Shown: positions 30,851-40,775, counted from the first letter of the stretch. The stretch is DNA of 64,000 bases from JADKIH01 sp964595205 (GCA_964595205.1 CAZQOQ010000007.1:113424-177423); one strand, 5' to 3'. The notes: generated from the sequence alone by a model not told the origin. Numbers and translations are program-made.

Positions 30851-33256
30851 TCAAAACTCCATCATCAATCCAATGGAAGGTAAAATATTTCCGCTTATAT
30901 TTTCAATTTCATAAGTCTGATAAGAATCAGGGTTAGACGGATCAGTGATCGGCATTCCGTTTGTATCTTTTCTTACATTCAGGTATGGTTGTCCGGTGAA
31001 TTGAAAATTATAAATATTCTGAATGTCGAGGTAGGCATTAAATGACAATTTTTTGAAAAACCATTTTTTATCGATTCGAACATCTAAACCATGCGCCACC
31101 GAAAAACGCTTTTCGTTTAACTGATCGTAATCGGGGATGCCCCTGTTGGTAACATCCCAGATCTCCTTCTTAGAAGACAGGGGAATATCGTAAGGCGTAT
31201 ACGGAGCTCCGCCAAGCAAACGGAATTTCATTCCGAACTCCCAGTTGTTCTTCAGCTTTTTGCCGACAGTCAGATTCACGATGTAGCGATTGTCCCATGA
31301 TGACGGACGATAGCTTCCTTTCTTATCAAGAAATTCGCTTCTGAAAAAAGTCATTGAAAGAATGCCGTAATAAGTGCTGCTGAGTTTCTGCTGAACAAAT
31401 ATTTCAAATCCATAACTTCTGCCCTCGGAAGTTGACACACACGGCTCGCTGCCAATAACACCGAAGTCACCACCAAGATTTGCAAGCGAGATGCTGTCGT
31501 TCAGCAAAAAGGGGTAATTATTATACTTTTTATAGAAACCCTCTACGGTAATCTTAAAATATTTTTCGGGATTATATTCAACGCCCCCCACTAAATGATC
31601 GCAGCGGATATACTTAACATTGTTTTCTTTATTCACCAGTGTGCCATCGTTACTTCTGTATCCTAATACGGTATAAGCCGGAAGTTGATAGTACCTGCCA
31701 ATATTAAAGTTCAGGAATAATTTTTCCGTGAGAGAATATGAGGCCGAAAATCGTGGAGACAGTTGATTCGAAAGATTCTGCATACTCGCGGAATAACCGG
31801 AAGCGTCTGTTCGGAGGCCCAGCGATAATACCAGCCTTTCTTCCAGGAGCTTTTTTCCCGCCTGCGCGAATATGGAGAATTTCCCGAGCGATAATTCAGA
31901 ATCTAACTGCTTCGTATAAACAGAACCGTTCACTTCCGACTTCTGAAAAGTGTAATTCGTGTAATACGCTTTTTCATATCCTGCGCCGTAATTAAACTTC
32001 CATGTTCCGTTATATGTTGTATGTTCCAGCCGGATCTTGTTTTCAATTTCAGATGAGTTGTAATCTAAAATCAGGTCCTCGGGATTATCTGTGTTGTTGG
32101 AATACTTTGTAGCAATATTCTTCAGTTGATTTCTGCTTAGAATGATGTTTGTAAATCCACTTTCGGAAGAGATTTTTAGATTCGCACCGATTGTATAATT
32201 CCATTGTTCGTTGACGGGAATATATCCAATTATATAATCGTTTCTTTCAATCTTCGTTGAATCAGTGAGGCCTTCGTTGACTGTTTTGTTTAATTGGAAG
32301 TCATCGATTGCACCGAGACCGATTATGCTTAATGAAACCCGGTTGTTGAAATTAATATTCTCTTTCAACTGGAAATCGTTGTATGTAGGCAGAAAAGGAA
32401 GTGACAATGCTTTGAAGAGCAGTTGCAAATATGACCTCCTAACAGAAAAAATCAAATCGGATTTTTTACCAGTCGGCCCGTTGAGAGTAAGTCCCACATC
32501 GCTTGAACCAACCATCACCGAGCCGCCGAACTTTTCTGTGCTGCCATTTATCTGCTTGAAGTCTATGATTGAGCTGAGAGTATTGCCCCTGTTGGCTGGA
32601 AAGGCTCCCGAATAAAAATCAACTTCGCGGATGAAGTTTACATTTATTAACCCCACCGGTCCGCCGGATGACCCCTGCGTTGCAAAGTGGTTGATATTGG
32701 GAACTTCAATTCCGTCAATATAGAACCTGTTTTCATTAGGGGCCCCGCCTCGAACAATTATATCATTCCGGAAGGAGACCGATGATCCGACTCCGGGTAA
32801 TGTCTGCAGCACTTTCGAAATATCCCTGTTTCCTCCCGGGCTTCTGAAAATTTCGGTACTGTTAATTGTTTTTAAACTCAGCGGACTCTCTTCAGTTTTA
32901 TTGAAAGGAGAAACGGTTACCTCTACTTCTTTGAGAAGGGATGTATTTTCTTCCAATTCAAAATTTACAATAGCGGGTTTTACGGAAGTGACGTTTACCT
33001 CATATTGAATGGCAGGCTTGAACCCAATAAAACTGCAGGAAATATTATAGATTCCCGGTGGCACATTTTCAATGATGTAGTTTCCGTTTGTATCTGCAAT
33101 AGCACCAAGGTCTGAATTATTGATGATAACATTTGCGAACGGAACAGGTTTGTTATCGGAAACACTCGTCACTTTTCCCTTTATCCTGCTTAACTGTGCA
33201 GAAACAGAACAGGTCAAAACAAAAACCAGGGTAATTAATAATAGAAGGATACGCAT
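30851..33256 (-). CDS. TonB-dependent receptor with carboxypeptidase-regulatory-like domain
   Basis: The 801-residue product has a signal peptide ending SVSAQ, a CarboxypepD_reg-like domain (about 22-105; IKGKVTSVSDNKPVPFANVIINN split around that region) and a plug (about 120-225; VLQTLPGVGSS, DIIVRGGAPNENRFYIDGIEV). The remainder is a 22-strand-type barrel ending NILPSIGLMMEF, with terminal aromatic F. It imports a ligand across the outer membrane using TonB energy; the substrate is not evident. There is no SusD-like gene beside it, so it is not a standard polysaccharide locus. Genes for two kinases and a LytTR regulator lie upstream on the same strand, 269 bp away. Confidence 0.92.
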   Translation of the reverse strand: MRILLLLITLVFVLTCSVSAQLSRIKGKVTSVSDNKPVPFANVIINNSDLGAIADTNGNYIIENVPPGIYNISCSFIGFKPAIQYEVNVTSVKPAIVNFELEENTSLLKEVEVTVSPFNKTEESPLSLKTINSTEIFRSPGGNRDISKVLQTLPGVGSSVSFRNDIIVRGGAPNENRFYIDGIEVPNINHFATQGSSGGPVGLINVNFIREVDFYSGAFPANRGNTLSSIIDFKQINGSTEKFGGSVMVGSSDVGLTLNGPTGKKSDLIFSVRRSYLQLLFKALSLPFLPTYNDFQLKENINFNNRVSLSIIGLGAIDDFQLNKTVNEGLTDSTKIERNDYIIGYIPVNEQWNYTIGANLKISSESGFTNIILSRNQLKNIATKYSNNTDNPEDLILDYNSSEIENKIRLEHTTYNGTWKFNYGAGYEKAYYTNYTFQKSEVNGSVYTKQLDSELSLGKFSIFAQAGKKLLEERLVLSLGLRTDASGYSASMQNLSNQLSPRFSASYSLTEKLFLNFNIGRYYQLPAYTVLGYRSNDGTLVNKENNVKYIRCDHLVGGVEYNPEKYFKITVEGFYKKYNNYPFLLNDSISLANLGGDFGVIGSEPCVSTSEGRSYGFEIFVQQKLSSTYYGILSMTFFRSEFLDKKGSYRPSSWDNRYIVNLTVGKKLKNNWEFGMKFRLLGGAPYTPYDIPLSSKKEIWDVTNRGIPDYDQLNEKRFSVAHGLDVRIDKKWFFKKLSFNAYLDIQNIYNFQFTGQPYLNVRKDTNGMPITDPSNPDSYQTYEIENISGNILPSIGLMMEF

Positions 33257-33525
33257 ATCTTGTATTCGATTCGGGTAATGGAATTATTTTAGAATTTCGT
33301 CTTTTCAATTTTATCTTTTCTTAAAAGCAGTCTTTATACAACGCGAATGTCTAAATATACAATTTCTCTATTATTTAATACGAACGCTATCGTTGGTTTG
33401 TGTGATTTTGAAATATGACTGGAATTGACCAGAAGGGTTAAGATTTGATTCAATAATCACAAAAATTACTTCCTCGCGAAGGCATAAAATTATGAAAATA
33501 AATCTTGTATCGTAAAGCGCCTGCC

Positions 33526-35781
33526 TCAGGTCAATTTCATCTCCTTCATCTCCTGCACCGCCTTTACACAAACTTCATTCAGTCTTTCGATAAGCACAGG
33601 TATATCTTCAAAAAAATTGTTCATGCAATTCTGCTCTATCAGGCCTGCAATATCGAAACCTTCTACAATACCATTAAATTTTAATTGCGATTTCATGCTA
33701 TGGGCGATAATCCGGATTTGTTCAAAATCATTCTTTACCAGCGCATTTTTCAGTTCGGCAATATCGTGCGGCGATCGTGAAATAAACAATTCAACAAATC
33801 GCTTCATTCTTTTCTCGTCGCCTTCGCTGTATTCCCTGAGGTAATTCAGATCTATCAGCCTGCCGTTAGGATTACTGGGTACGGCGGCTTTATTTTCTAC
33901 TACGACATCCGGTTGATTATACAGCACATTATAGATGGTTCTGAGAATTTCCGACGACTTGAATGGTTTCGGAATAAAGCCATTCATCCCGGCATTCAAA
34001 CATTTCTCAATTTCTTTCTTAACTACAGAAGCTGTAATTGCAACAATCGGTACATTCCTCTTTGGTGAAGGAAATTCGTTTCTGATCTTCTGCGTCGTCT
34101 CCAGCCCGTTCAGGGTTGGCATCACCAAATCCATCAGCACCAGGTCATAATCTCTTGTCTCAAGCATCTGCAAAGCCATCAATCCGTCAGTCGCCTCTTC
34201 AACAACAATCCCCTTGATTTTAAGTTCCAATGTCTCTTTTACAACGATGCGATTGTATTCATTGTCATCCGCCAGCAGAATCCTCTTCCCCTCAAGTCTC
34301 TTCAACATCGTATCAGAAATATTTTCTTTTCGTACAACAGATTTATTATTACTTACAGGATATTCAAGAGAAAAGAAAAAGGTGCTTCCCTTTCCGGGTT
34401 TACTTTTAATTTCAATTTCACCGCCCTTCATTTTCACCAGTTGCTTTGAAATACTAAGTCCCAGCCCTGTTCCTCCGTACTTGCGAGATGTCTCCGTACT
34501 CGCCTGTGAGAAATTTTGAAAAAGTTTTTTCTGCTGTTCTTCACTCATTCCGATTCCCGTATCGCTAATTGAAAAATGAAGTCGTACAAAACGGGAATTC
34601 GGATTTGAATTATTTGTCTCTGCAGAGCCTACAACCTTTAGTTCAACGCGGCCTCTTTCAGTGAACTTTATTGCATTGCCCGTGAGATTAATCAATATCT
34701 GAGTCAGCCTTGTAGGATCACCGATAAGAACAGGGGGAATTTTTTCATCTGTACAAGTAATCAGAGTCAGGCCTTTTTCTTCCGCTTTGAACTGCATGAT
34801 CTCTTTCACGTTGCCGACAACATCGGTTAACGAAAAATCTATTTTCTCAAGTTCCATCTTACCTGCTTCAATTTTTGAAAGATCAAGAATGTCGTTCAGG
34901 ATTACCAGAAGGTTGTCGGATGATTTCTGAATCGTATTCAGGTAACTTAATTGTTCGGGTAATGGATTCTTCTGAAGCAGGAGGTTAGTCATTCCCATCA
35001 CCGCATTCATCGGAGTCCTTATTTCATGACTCATGTTTGCAAGGAACACCTGCATGAATTGTTCACTGCGTTCGGCCCGCTGTTTTAATTCAATCATTTC
35101 CCTGTGATTTGCTGCATTATTAATTGCAACTCCCAGAAAAGGTATCAACAGCTGAATGATTTCTTTGTGAAAATGCTCGAAGGCATCTTTCGTAAAACTG
35201 ACAATGCAGAGTGTACCTACAATTTTTTCATGATGATGAACAGGGAAACACATAAGCGATTTTGCCAGCCTGCCGTCAGGCATGGTCAGTGCTTTAAATA
35301 CATAGCGGCCAAAATTCTTCTCAGCGTCTTCGAGGTAAATTTCTTTATTATTCACATAACACCATTCGCTCATGTGATTGTAGGATTCCAGCTTTAAATC
35401 CTTATCCTCATATTTCATGTTTGAGAAAAACGATTTTACATCACCATTATAAACTACGAGCTCCATCACCGAAGCATCCATCATGGAATTGATTGTATAA
35501 TACAGGTGTGAAAAACTGTCTTCAAGACTAAGTGAGGAGGTAATCCTCTGGCTCAATTCATTTACCAGGTAAAGATTATTCAATTGTTTTTGCAGGTCAG
35601 CGGAATTTATATCAGTTTTCTCATTCCCGGCCGGACTTTCACGATTCACCCCGCCGGCTTCATTAGATGATGAAGGAGTATTCTCTCCCGATGAATTAAC
35701 ATTGATAAATCTTTTTTTAAGTATAACATAAGCCGCTATACCGCCTGCAATAAAAAATAATATATAAATGGGCAGTGACAA
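33526..35781 (-). CDS. Hybrid sensor kinase: GAF, HisKA, HATPase, receiver, Hpt
   Basis: The 751-residue product has one N-terminal membrane anchor (about 3-21). A GAF-like domain (about 70-225) precedes HisKA with phospho-acceptor H252 (FLANMSHEIRTPMNAVMG). The HATPase domain shows GNAIKFTERG, DTGIGM and GGTGLGLSISKQLV. A receiver domain (RILLADDNEYN, DLVLMDLVMP) and a C-terminal Hpt domain (IIAHSMKSQLKFNG) complete a full internal phosphorelay. There is no periplasmic loop, so the input should be cytosolic or within the membrane. Its GAF region is closely related to that of the neighbouring kinase, 55 bp upstream. Confidence 0.95.
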   Translation of the reverse strand: MSLPIYILFFIAGGIAAYVILKKRFINVNSSGENTPSSSNEAGGVNRESPAGNEKTDINSADLQKQLNNLYLVNELSQRITSSLSLEDSFSHLYYTINSMMDASVMELVVYNGDVKSFFSNMKYEDKDLKLESYNHMSEWCYVNNKEIYLEDAEKNFGRYVFKALTMPDGRLAKSLMCFPVHHHEKIVGTLCIVSFTKDAFEHFHKEIIQLLIPFLGVAINNAANHREMIELKQRAERSEQFMQVFLANMSHEIRTPMNAVMGMTNLLLQKNPLPEQLSYLNTIQKSSDNLLVILNDILDLSKIEAGKMELEKIDFSLTDVVGNVKEIMQFKAEEKGLTLITCTDEKIPPVLIGDPTRLTQILINLTGNAIKFTERGRVELKVVGSAETNNSNPNSRFVRLHFSISDTGIGMSEEQQKKLFQNFSQASTETSRKYGGTGLGLSISKQLVKMKGGEIEIKSKPGKGSTFFFSLEYPVSNNKSVVRKENISDTMLKRLEGKRILLADDNEYNRIVVKETLELKIKGIVVEEATDGLMALQMLETRDYDLVLMDLVMPTLNGLETTQKIRNEFPSPKRNVPIVAITASVVKKEIEKCLNAGMNGFIPKPFKSSEILRTIYNVLYNQPDVVVENKAAVPSNPNGRLIDLNYLREYSEGDEKRMKRFVELFISRSPHDIAELKNALVKNDFEQIRIIAHSMKSQLKFNGIVEGFDIAGLIEQNCMNNFFEDIPVLIERLNEVCVKAVQEMKEMKLT

Positions 35782-35836
35782 AGTTTATTTTTTTACTTTT
35801 CTGTTCATACAACAAAATGATTTTTGTTAACACAAT

Positions 35837-37435
35837 TTAAATAAATATTGCCTTCAATGGAAGTTTAATAATCATTTCTGTCCCTTTTCCAATCTCGCTT
35901 TTCAGGGACAGTTCGCCTTTATTCCCTTTGGTAATTATATCATGACTTATCGATAATCCCAGGCCGGTTCCTTCGCCAGTCGGTTTCGTGGTAAAGAATG
36001 GTAGGAATACCTTTTCGTAAATTTCTTCGGGTATTCCCATGCCATTATCTTTAACAGAAATGTTGAGCTGGTTATTCACATTTGAAGTTTTTATGGTCAG
36101 TTGCGGTTCATATGAAGGAGCAGCCGGATTTGCATTATTTTTTCTGACCTTATCATTCATAGTATAGAAGGCGTTGTTGAAAATGTTAAGCAGAACGTTT
36201 CCGAAGTCTTCACCCACAATTTCAATTTCCGGCAGATTGGGTTCCAGCATCTTTTCAATGCGGCATTCGAAACCGGCATATTTATTTTGAAATCCGTTGT
36301 ACGACATGGTCAGGAACCCTTCGATCGAACGATTTACATCTACCTTCGATTTTTCTCCAGTCCCATTGCGGCTCAGCATCATCATGTTTTTCACAATTCC
36401 ATATGCACGTTGTCCATGGAAGTGAATTTTGTCGAGGTTACTGAAGAGCTGATCTTTCAGTTCCTTTTGTTCCTCGGCGGGAAGATTGTTGTTTAGCTCC
36501 GGTACAAGTTCTTTGCTAAGCTGTGAGAAATTATTGACGAAGTTCAGCGGGTTCAGTATTTCGTGTGCAATACCTGAGGCAATCTGTCCCAGCGAAGCCA
36601 TCTTTTCGTTGTGAATTAACTGTGTCTGCGTGTTGATAAGCTCTTCGTGAATGATTGCATTTCCTACTGCAACCGCTGTATAGGGAATCAGCGATCGTAT
36701 CATTTCAATATGATACTGATTGAATGCATTCTTTGAAAAACTACATACGGTCAAAGACCCCACTTCCTTGTCGTGCCGGATTATTGGAAACGAAAGTATA
36801 GAAGCAGGCTTGCTACCGTCAGGAAGGACAGGCGTATCGAAAACATATCGTGCAAAATCCCTCTGGGCATCGTCGAGAATAACTTCGCGATTATTCTTCA
36901 TCGCCCATTCGGCAACATGATTGCGGTATTCTTCATCAGTTTTAATGTTCGAAAGAATATGCCACCTGTTAACCCTCCAGTGATAGATGCTTAATTCAAT
37001 CACAGCCGCATCCATAATCGAATTGATGGTCTTGTATAAATGCTGGAAGGAATCCTCGAGTTTGAGAGTGGAAGTAACCTGTTGACCGAGCTCATTTACG
37101 ATACGGGAATTGTCGAGCAACACTTTCAGTTCATCAATTTTGTCTTTGGATGAATTGCCAGCCACAGGACGCACCTCCTCTTTTTTTAAATCGACAATGT
37201 TTTCCAGTTTTTTCGAAACACTCGCAAGTCCTGAATCAAACGGTACAGCCGCTGCTGCCGGCGAAAGTTTCACAATGCCTTCGGATAATAGCTTATCAAT
37301 CTTGGCGTTAAGATCTGCGCCTGCCTGCTTCCATTTCTTTTTGTAAAAGAGAAATGAAATAATTAACCCGGCTAAAAAACAAATAATTATAACGATTATT
37401 TCGCTTATCATCTTTATTGATAGTTTACCGGACAA
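35837..37435 (-). CDS. GAF-domain sensor histidine kinase
   Basis: The 532-residue product has one membrane segment (about 10-30), a GAF-like domain (about 115-265) and a kinase core with H-box MASLGQIASGIAHEILNPLN. N and G boxes are visible (NIFNNAFYTM, DNGMGIPEE, GEGTGLGLSIS). It lacks receiver and Hpt domains, unlike its neighbour. The GAF part resembles the neighbour's closely (EDSFQHLYKTINSIMDAAVIEL versus EDSFSHLYYTINSMMDASVMEL at the same place), indicating duplication. It probably belongs to one transcription unit with the LytTR regulator upstream and the hybrid kinase downstream. Confidence 0.93.
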   Translation of the reverse strand: MSGKLSIKMISEIIVIIICFLAGLIISFLFYKKKWKQAGADLNAKIDKLLSEGIVKLSPAAAAVPFDSGLASVSKKLENIVDLKKEEVRPVAGNSSKDKIDELKVLLDNSRIVNELGQQVTSTLKLEDSFQHLYKTINSIMDAAVIELSIYHWRVNRWHILSNIKTDEEYRNHVAEWAMKNNREVILDDAQRDFARYVFDTPVLPDGSKPASILSFPIIRHDKEVGSLTVCSFSKNAFNQYHIEMIRSLIPYTAVAVGNAIIHEELINTQTQLIHNEKMASLGQIASGIAHEILNPLNFVNNFSQLSKELVPELNNNLPAEEQKELKDQLFSNLDKIHFHGQRAYGIVKNMMMLSRNGTGEKSKVDVNRSIEGFLTMSYNGFQNKYAGFECRIEKMLEPNLPEIEIVGEDFGNVLLNIFNNAFYTMNDKVRKNNANPAAPSYEPQLTIKTSNVNNQLNISVKDNGMGIPEEIYEKVFLPFFTTKPTGEGTGLGLSISHDIITKGNKGELSLKSEIGKGTEMIIKLPLKAIFI

Positions 37436-37555
37436 TATTAAGCATGGAGGGTATTTTTCAATGAAGCCGATGTATAAATTACAATTCCTGCTGTATAATT
37501 GACATTTGATTTAATAATGATACTCCGGCAAGAGCCGGCAATAGATTTAAAATAT

Positions 37556-38299
37556 TTACAATCTGCCCAGTTTTTCGAGAAATTCATCTTTCCTGTTCCT
37601 GGCAACCGTAATTGATTCCCCATTTTCCATCACCACATAACCACCGTCGCTGCGAATAAATTTATTGACAAAATTAAGATTGATTAAATAGGAGGAATGT
37701 ATCCTGAAAAACGTTTCTTCTGTCAGCAGCTCTTCAAATTTTCCTATTTGACGTGTTACGAGAATTGACTTGCCACCGTTCATGAATACAGTTGTATAGT
37801 TTCCATCAGCCTTGAAGTAAATGATGTCTTCAAGCCTGATTAACTGAACACCATCAGCAATTGACACTGCAATCTTGCTGATTTTATTTTTTTGCTGAAG
37901 ATGATCGCGCAATAAATTCAACTGGTTGCGCAGGGGTGCGTCTCTCATTTGTATTGCACGGTCGACCGCATGGGAGAGTTCTTCACTCCTCACGGGCTTT
38001 ACAAGAAAATCGATGGCACTGGCACGAATGGCCTGCACCGCAAATTTGTCCATCGATGTAGTCACGATCAGGTTAAAACTTATATCAGGAATTTTCTCAA
38101 GCATCTCGAACCCTGACATGCCTGGCATTACGATATCGAGGAAAACAAGATCAGGCTTATTTTTCTTTATTAATTCGATGCCCTCCTGGCCGGAGGTTGA
38201 ATGAGCTATTACATTAACGGGAAGCTTGTTCTTCTCAATCAGATAATTCAGATCATCAATACAGAATTGTTCGTCGTCAATAATGATAGCCGAGAGCAT
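37556..38299 (-). CDS. LytTR-family response regulator
   Basis: The 247-residue product has a receiver domain (DDEQ at 8-11, phospho-acceptor D55 in LVFLDIVMPG, conserved K near LVKPVRSEEL) and a C-terminal LytTR DNA-binding domain (about 145-245; IIYFKADGNYTTVFM, FFRIHSSYLINLNFV). It is first in the leftward cluster and is the only obvious DNA-binding output for the two kinases. Targets are unknown; the TonB-dependent receptor further along is a candidate. Confidence 0.95.
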   Translation of the reverse strand: MLSAIIIDDEQFCIDDLNYLIEKNKLPVNVIAHSTSGQEGIELIKKNKPDLVFLDIVMPGMSGFEMLEKIPDISFNLIVTTSMDKFAVQAIRASAIDFLVKPVRSEELSHAVDRAIQMRDAPLRNQLNLLRDHLQQKNKISKIAVSIADGVQLIRLEDIIYFKADGNYTTVFMNGGKSILVTRQIGKFEELLTEETFFRIHSSYLINLNFVNKFIRSDGGYVVMENGESITVARNRKDEFLEKLGRL

Positions 38300-38473
38300 T
38301 GGCGGATTATTTTGTGAAAAGATATAAAAAAGTCCGGAGTTTTATTGTTTCATCTGCAAATTGCCTGATTTAGCTGTTTCAGCAAATGAATTTCAAGGAT
38401 CCGAAATGGTACTTTTTATAAGCTTTTACAGTGTGGAATCACCCCGCACGGCTAACATATTTGACCAGGATCA

Positions 38474-38504
38474 TTTGAGATTATTAAAGTGCAGGATACT
38501 TTTG
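38474..38504 (+). promoter_or_regulatory. Canonical Bacteroidota promoter (TTTG-N19-TACTTTTG)
   Basis: TTTG at 38474-38477 and TACTTTTG at 38497-38504 are 19 bp apart, matching the Bacteroidota primary-sigma consensus. It lies 18 bp before the ATG at 38523, and inside a longer in-frame extension, which supports that later start. Confidence 0.8.
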
Positions 38505-38522
38505 ATAGAAATATTATTTACC

Positions 38523-38951
38523 ATGAAAAAGTATTTCTTCCTCATGATTTTTTCCGGATTGTTTCTTCGGGGAACTTTAAGCGCCCAGGTAAGTCATGGC
38601 GGAATGGGCAATTTTTTTGTTGGCCCTGCCTACAGTATTACTTCATCGCTGGAAGACGATCTAAATGCTTCCGGCCAGTTTGAAGGTACTGTGCAGCTTA
38701 ATAAGACTACTTTCCTCTTTGGTGGTGGCGGATATTCTGCTCTGAAGTATTTTATTATGGATAAAGAGCTGAAGGAAAACTCCAAGCGTGGATGTGCAAT
38801 CATTGGTCTTGATGCCGGGGCCTCTTTTTTCCCGGCCACCGATAATTGGAAAGGTAGTTCAGAAATTATTACCATGGAGAACCCTTTCGCAATGTTGTTT
38901 TATTTAAGAATTACTGTAGGATGGGGAAGTTTTTATGATCTTCAAAAATGA
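38523..38951 (+). CDS. Small outer-membrane-like protein
   Basis: The 142-residue product begins with a signal peptide (MKKYFFLMIFSGLFLRG to LSAQ). An in-frame ATG at 38361 would add 54 residues before the signal peptide and would place the promoter inside the gene, so 38523 is preferred. The mature part is glycine- and aromatic-rich with alternating strands (FFVGPAYSITSS, KTTFLFGGGGYSALKYF), like a small barrel or periplasmic beta protein. No family was recognised. It is divergent from the LytTR regulator. Confidence 0.75.
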   Translation: MKKYFFLMIFSGLFLRGTLSAQVSHGGMGNFFVGPAYSITSSLEDDLNASGQFEGTVQLNKTTFLFGGGGYSALKYFIMDKELKENSKRGCAIIGLDAGASFFPATDNWKGSSEIITMENPFAMLFYLRITVGWGSFYDLQK

Positions 38952-39086
38952 AATTAAAAATGATCTTTTTTCACAGAAGATTATTTCGAGGTGTGATCAT
39001 TCTCAAATAAGTAATTGATCAGAATCATTTTTCAATTTTGTATTATTCCCCAATTTTACAGCGGTAAATTATTTAAAAAAGAAGTT

Positions 39087-39458
39087 ATGAAAAATATAAT
39101 ATCAATTTCCGTTGTTGTAATTATAGCTGCATTAATGACTTCCTGTGGAATAAACTACTCGGCGATCTCAAATCTGAATCAGAATTCCACGCAGGTACAC
39201 CTGACAAATAATAATTTTAAAGTCGTTGACAAGGTAGTAGGTACTTCTGATGTATCTCATGTATTGATTTTTGGAGGAATGAATAAGCGGCATCTTTATG
39301 AGGATGCATATGCTGACATGATGAATAAAGCCAATTTCGGCGGCAATGCAAGAGCTTTAGTGAATATCGTAACCGAAGAACATATAGGCGGTTTTTTTCC
39401 TATTTATTTTACGAGAACGGTAACTGTAAGCGCAAATGTTATTGAGTTTACGAAATGA
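39087..39458 (+). CDS. Small lipoprotein, DUF6567-like
   Basis: The 123-residue product has a lipoprotein signal (IISISVVVIIAALMTSC, lipobox cysteine near residue 20). The pattern TNNNFKVVDKVVGTSDVSHVLIFGG, split here over two strands, followed by YADMMNKANFGGNARALVNI and VSANVIEF, resembles DUF6567-type Bacteroidota lipoproteins. The ATG at 39087 is chosen because it starts the signal peptide; an ATT/ATG-like extension upstream to 39015 adds nothing recognisable. Role unknown. Confidence 0.75.
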   Translation: MKNIISISVVVIIAALMTSCGINYSAISNLNQNSTQVHLTNNNFKVVDKVVGTSDVSHVLIFGGMNKRHLYEDAYADMMNKANFGGNARALVNIVTEEHIGGFFPIYFTRTVTVSANVIEFTK

Positions 39459-39622
39459 AAGAGATATCAATGTAAGATTGTTGGGAATTATTAAAAACAG
39501 TTGCAGTCTAATTAAATCATCTCTGCAAAACTCTGCGCATACCTCTGCTTACTCTGCAGTTAAAAAACATCTTTAACTTATGCGACTTTGGGGCACGTAA
39601 GCAGTCACCATGAAATTTGTGT

Positions 39623-39967
39623 CTAATTAAACCAGACTGCATAACCCTTTTTACGCAAATCCCAGGCAAGCTTTGATTCCATTTGTAATGCCTGTTCGCG
39701 ATTCATTTTTTTGATGTTAATATGATTGTATAGTGTTGGCCTTAAATACGTGCCATATTTCCAGGCAAAATAAGATGAAAGCTTATGTCCTTTTTTATTT
39801 CTGTAAGCAGTCTTATGTTGTTCAAAACGTTCTGAAGGAGTTTTGCTCGTCATGCCAACATAGAGACATTCCAGCATACCATTATATTGCGGGTTGGCAG
39901 CGCGGAATTTCCAACTCTCTGTAAAAACTTTCTTAGATAATTCGATTACATATACCTGGTAGGGCAT
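39623..39967 (-). CDS. GIY-YIG nuclease-like protein
   Basis: The 114-residue product has the domain order of stand-alone GIY-YIG proteins: VYVIEL in place of GIY, LYVGMTSKTPSERFEQH (YVG plus the catalytic-type arginine) and ALQMESKLAWDLRKKGYAVW with the metal-binding glutamate. The ATG at 39967 begins MPYQVYVIEL, the usual family start; a longer in-frame start at 40018 adds 17 unmatched residues. It may cut DNA or may be a housekeeping or repair protein; no mobile-element genes adjoin. Confidence 0.8.
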   Translation of the reverse strand: MPYQVYVIELSKKVFTESWKFRAANPQYNGMLECLYVGMTSKTPSERFEQHKTAYRNKKGHKLSSYFAWKYGTYLRPTLYNHINIKKMNREQALQMESKLAWDLRKKGYAVWFN

Positions 39968-40023
39968 AAAAGCAATTTGTTTTTTATACGATGGATTGAG
40001 CTGGGAAGTTAGCATCATATCAT

Positions 40024-40054
40024 AAAAAAAGAGCCCGAAATATTTTCAGGCTCT
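40024..40054 (-). terminator. Rho-independent terminator, leftward
   Basis: On the minus strand AGAGCCTGAAA pairs with TTTCGGGCTCT (one G-T pair) around a 3-nt loop and runs into seven T residues. It lies just after the outer-membrane barrel gene and before the GIY-YIG gene, so it likely ends the AraC-linked operon. Confidence 0.88.
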
Positions 40055-40118
40055 GATTATTACTATTGATTAAAAGACTCTCCGATTTTCCGAAACGAGT
40101 ATTTTTTTCAACCCGATT

Positions 40119-40775
40119 TCAGTTATTTTTCCATGGCATAATCATCAGCAGGCTGATGTTAAGCATGCGATTGTATCTTTCAATGTCATTTGAAATATTG
40201 ACAAGTCCATAAGCATATCTGACATCCAGAGACATGGCAGATTTTTTTATATGGAAATTATATCCCGCTCCTGCCTGGATTCCTGAATCCCATCGTTTGA
40301 AACCATCTTTTGTGTCACCGAATGTAACCGATTTCGATTCGTCCGTATTTGATTCGGTGTTTTTGGTTTTTATTTTTCCTGAAACAGTATATCCTGCATA
40401 GGGGCCGGCATTGAAATAAAATTTTCCGAGATGAATTCTTCCAAGAACAGCCGTTTCCACATTATACAAAACAACTTTTGATGCATTCGTATATAAAGGA
40501 TTTCCTGATTTTATTTCACCCTTTCTTATAACGCCGTATAGTTCGGAAACAACCGAGAATTTTCTGTTGATGCCTTTCTGGAAGGAAGCGCCACCCAATA
40601 GTCCGGTTGAATTTTTTTTGTAGGTTTCTAATTCTTCATTCGATTCTCCGTAATTAAAGCCGGTGGTTACTGCATTAAGCAAAGGAGTAATATAAGAAGT
40701 TTGAGAAAACGATTTCAATGTTATTACAAACAATGTAACGATTAATGTCAGGCATATTTTTATTGTAGTTTTCAT
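40119..40775 (-). CDS. Outer-membrane beta-barrel (porin-family) protein
   Basis: The 218-residue product has a signal peptide ending SFSQ. The rest alternates strands and turns like the PorT/OprF-like eight-strand barrels (LLGGASFQKGINRKFSVVSE, FNAGPYAGYTVSG, GIQAGAGYNFHI, LDVRYAYGLVNI) and ends with a hydrophobic strand, ISLLMIMPWKNN. It lies 91 bp downstream of the DUF4386 gene on the same strand and is followed by a strong terminator, so it may be the last gene of the AraC-linked operon. Function unknown. Confidence 0.8.
   Translation of the reverse strand: MKTTIKICLTLIVTLFVITLKSFSQTSYITPLLNAVTTGFNYGESNEELETYKKNSTGLLGGASFQKGINRKFSVVSELYGVIRKGEIKSGNPLYTNASKVVLYNVETAVLGRIHLGKFYFNAGPYAGYTVSGKIKTKNTESNTDESKSVTFGDTKDGFKRWDSGIQAGAGYNFHIKKSAMSLDVRYAYGLVNISNDIERYNRMLNISLLMIMPWKNN

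Noticed and set aside
30851..33256. Considered a polysaccharide utilisation locus around the TonB-dependent receptor
   Set aside because: There is no SusD-like gene or carbohydrate-active enzyme next to it.
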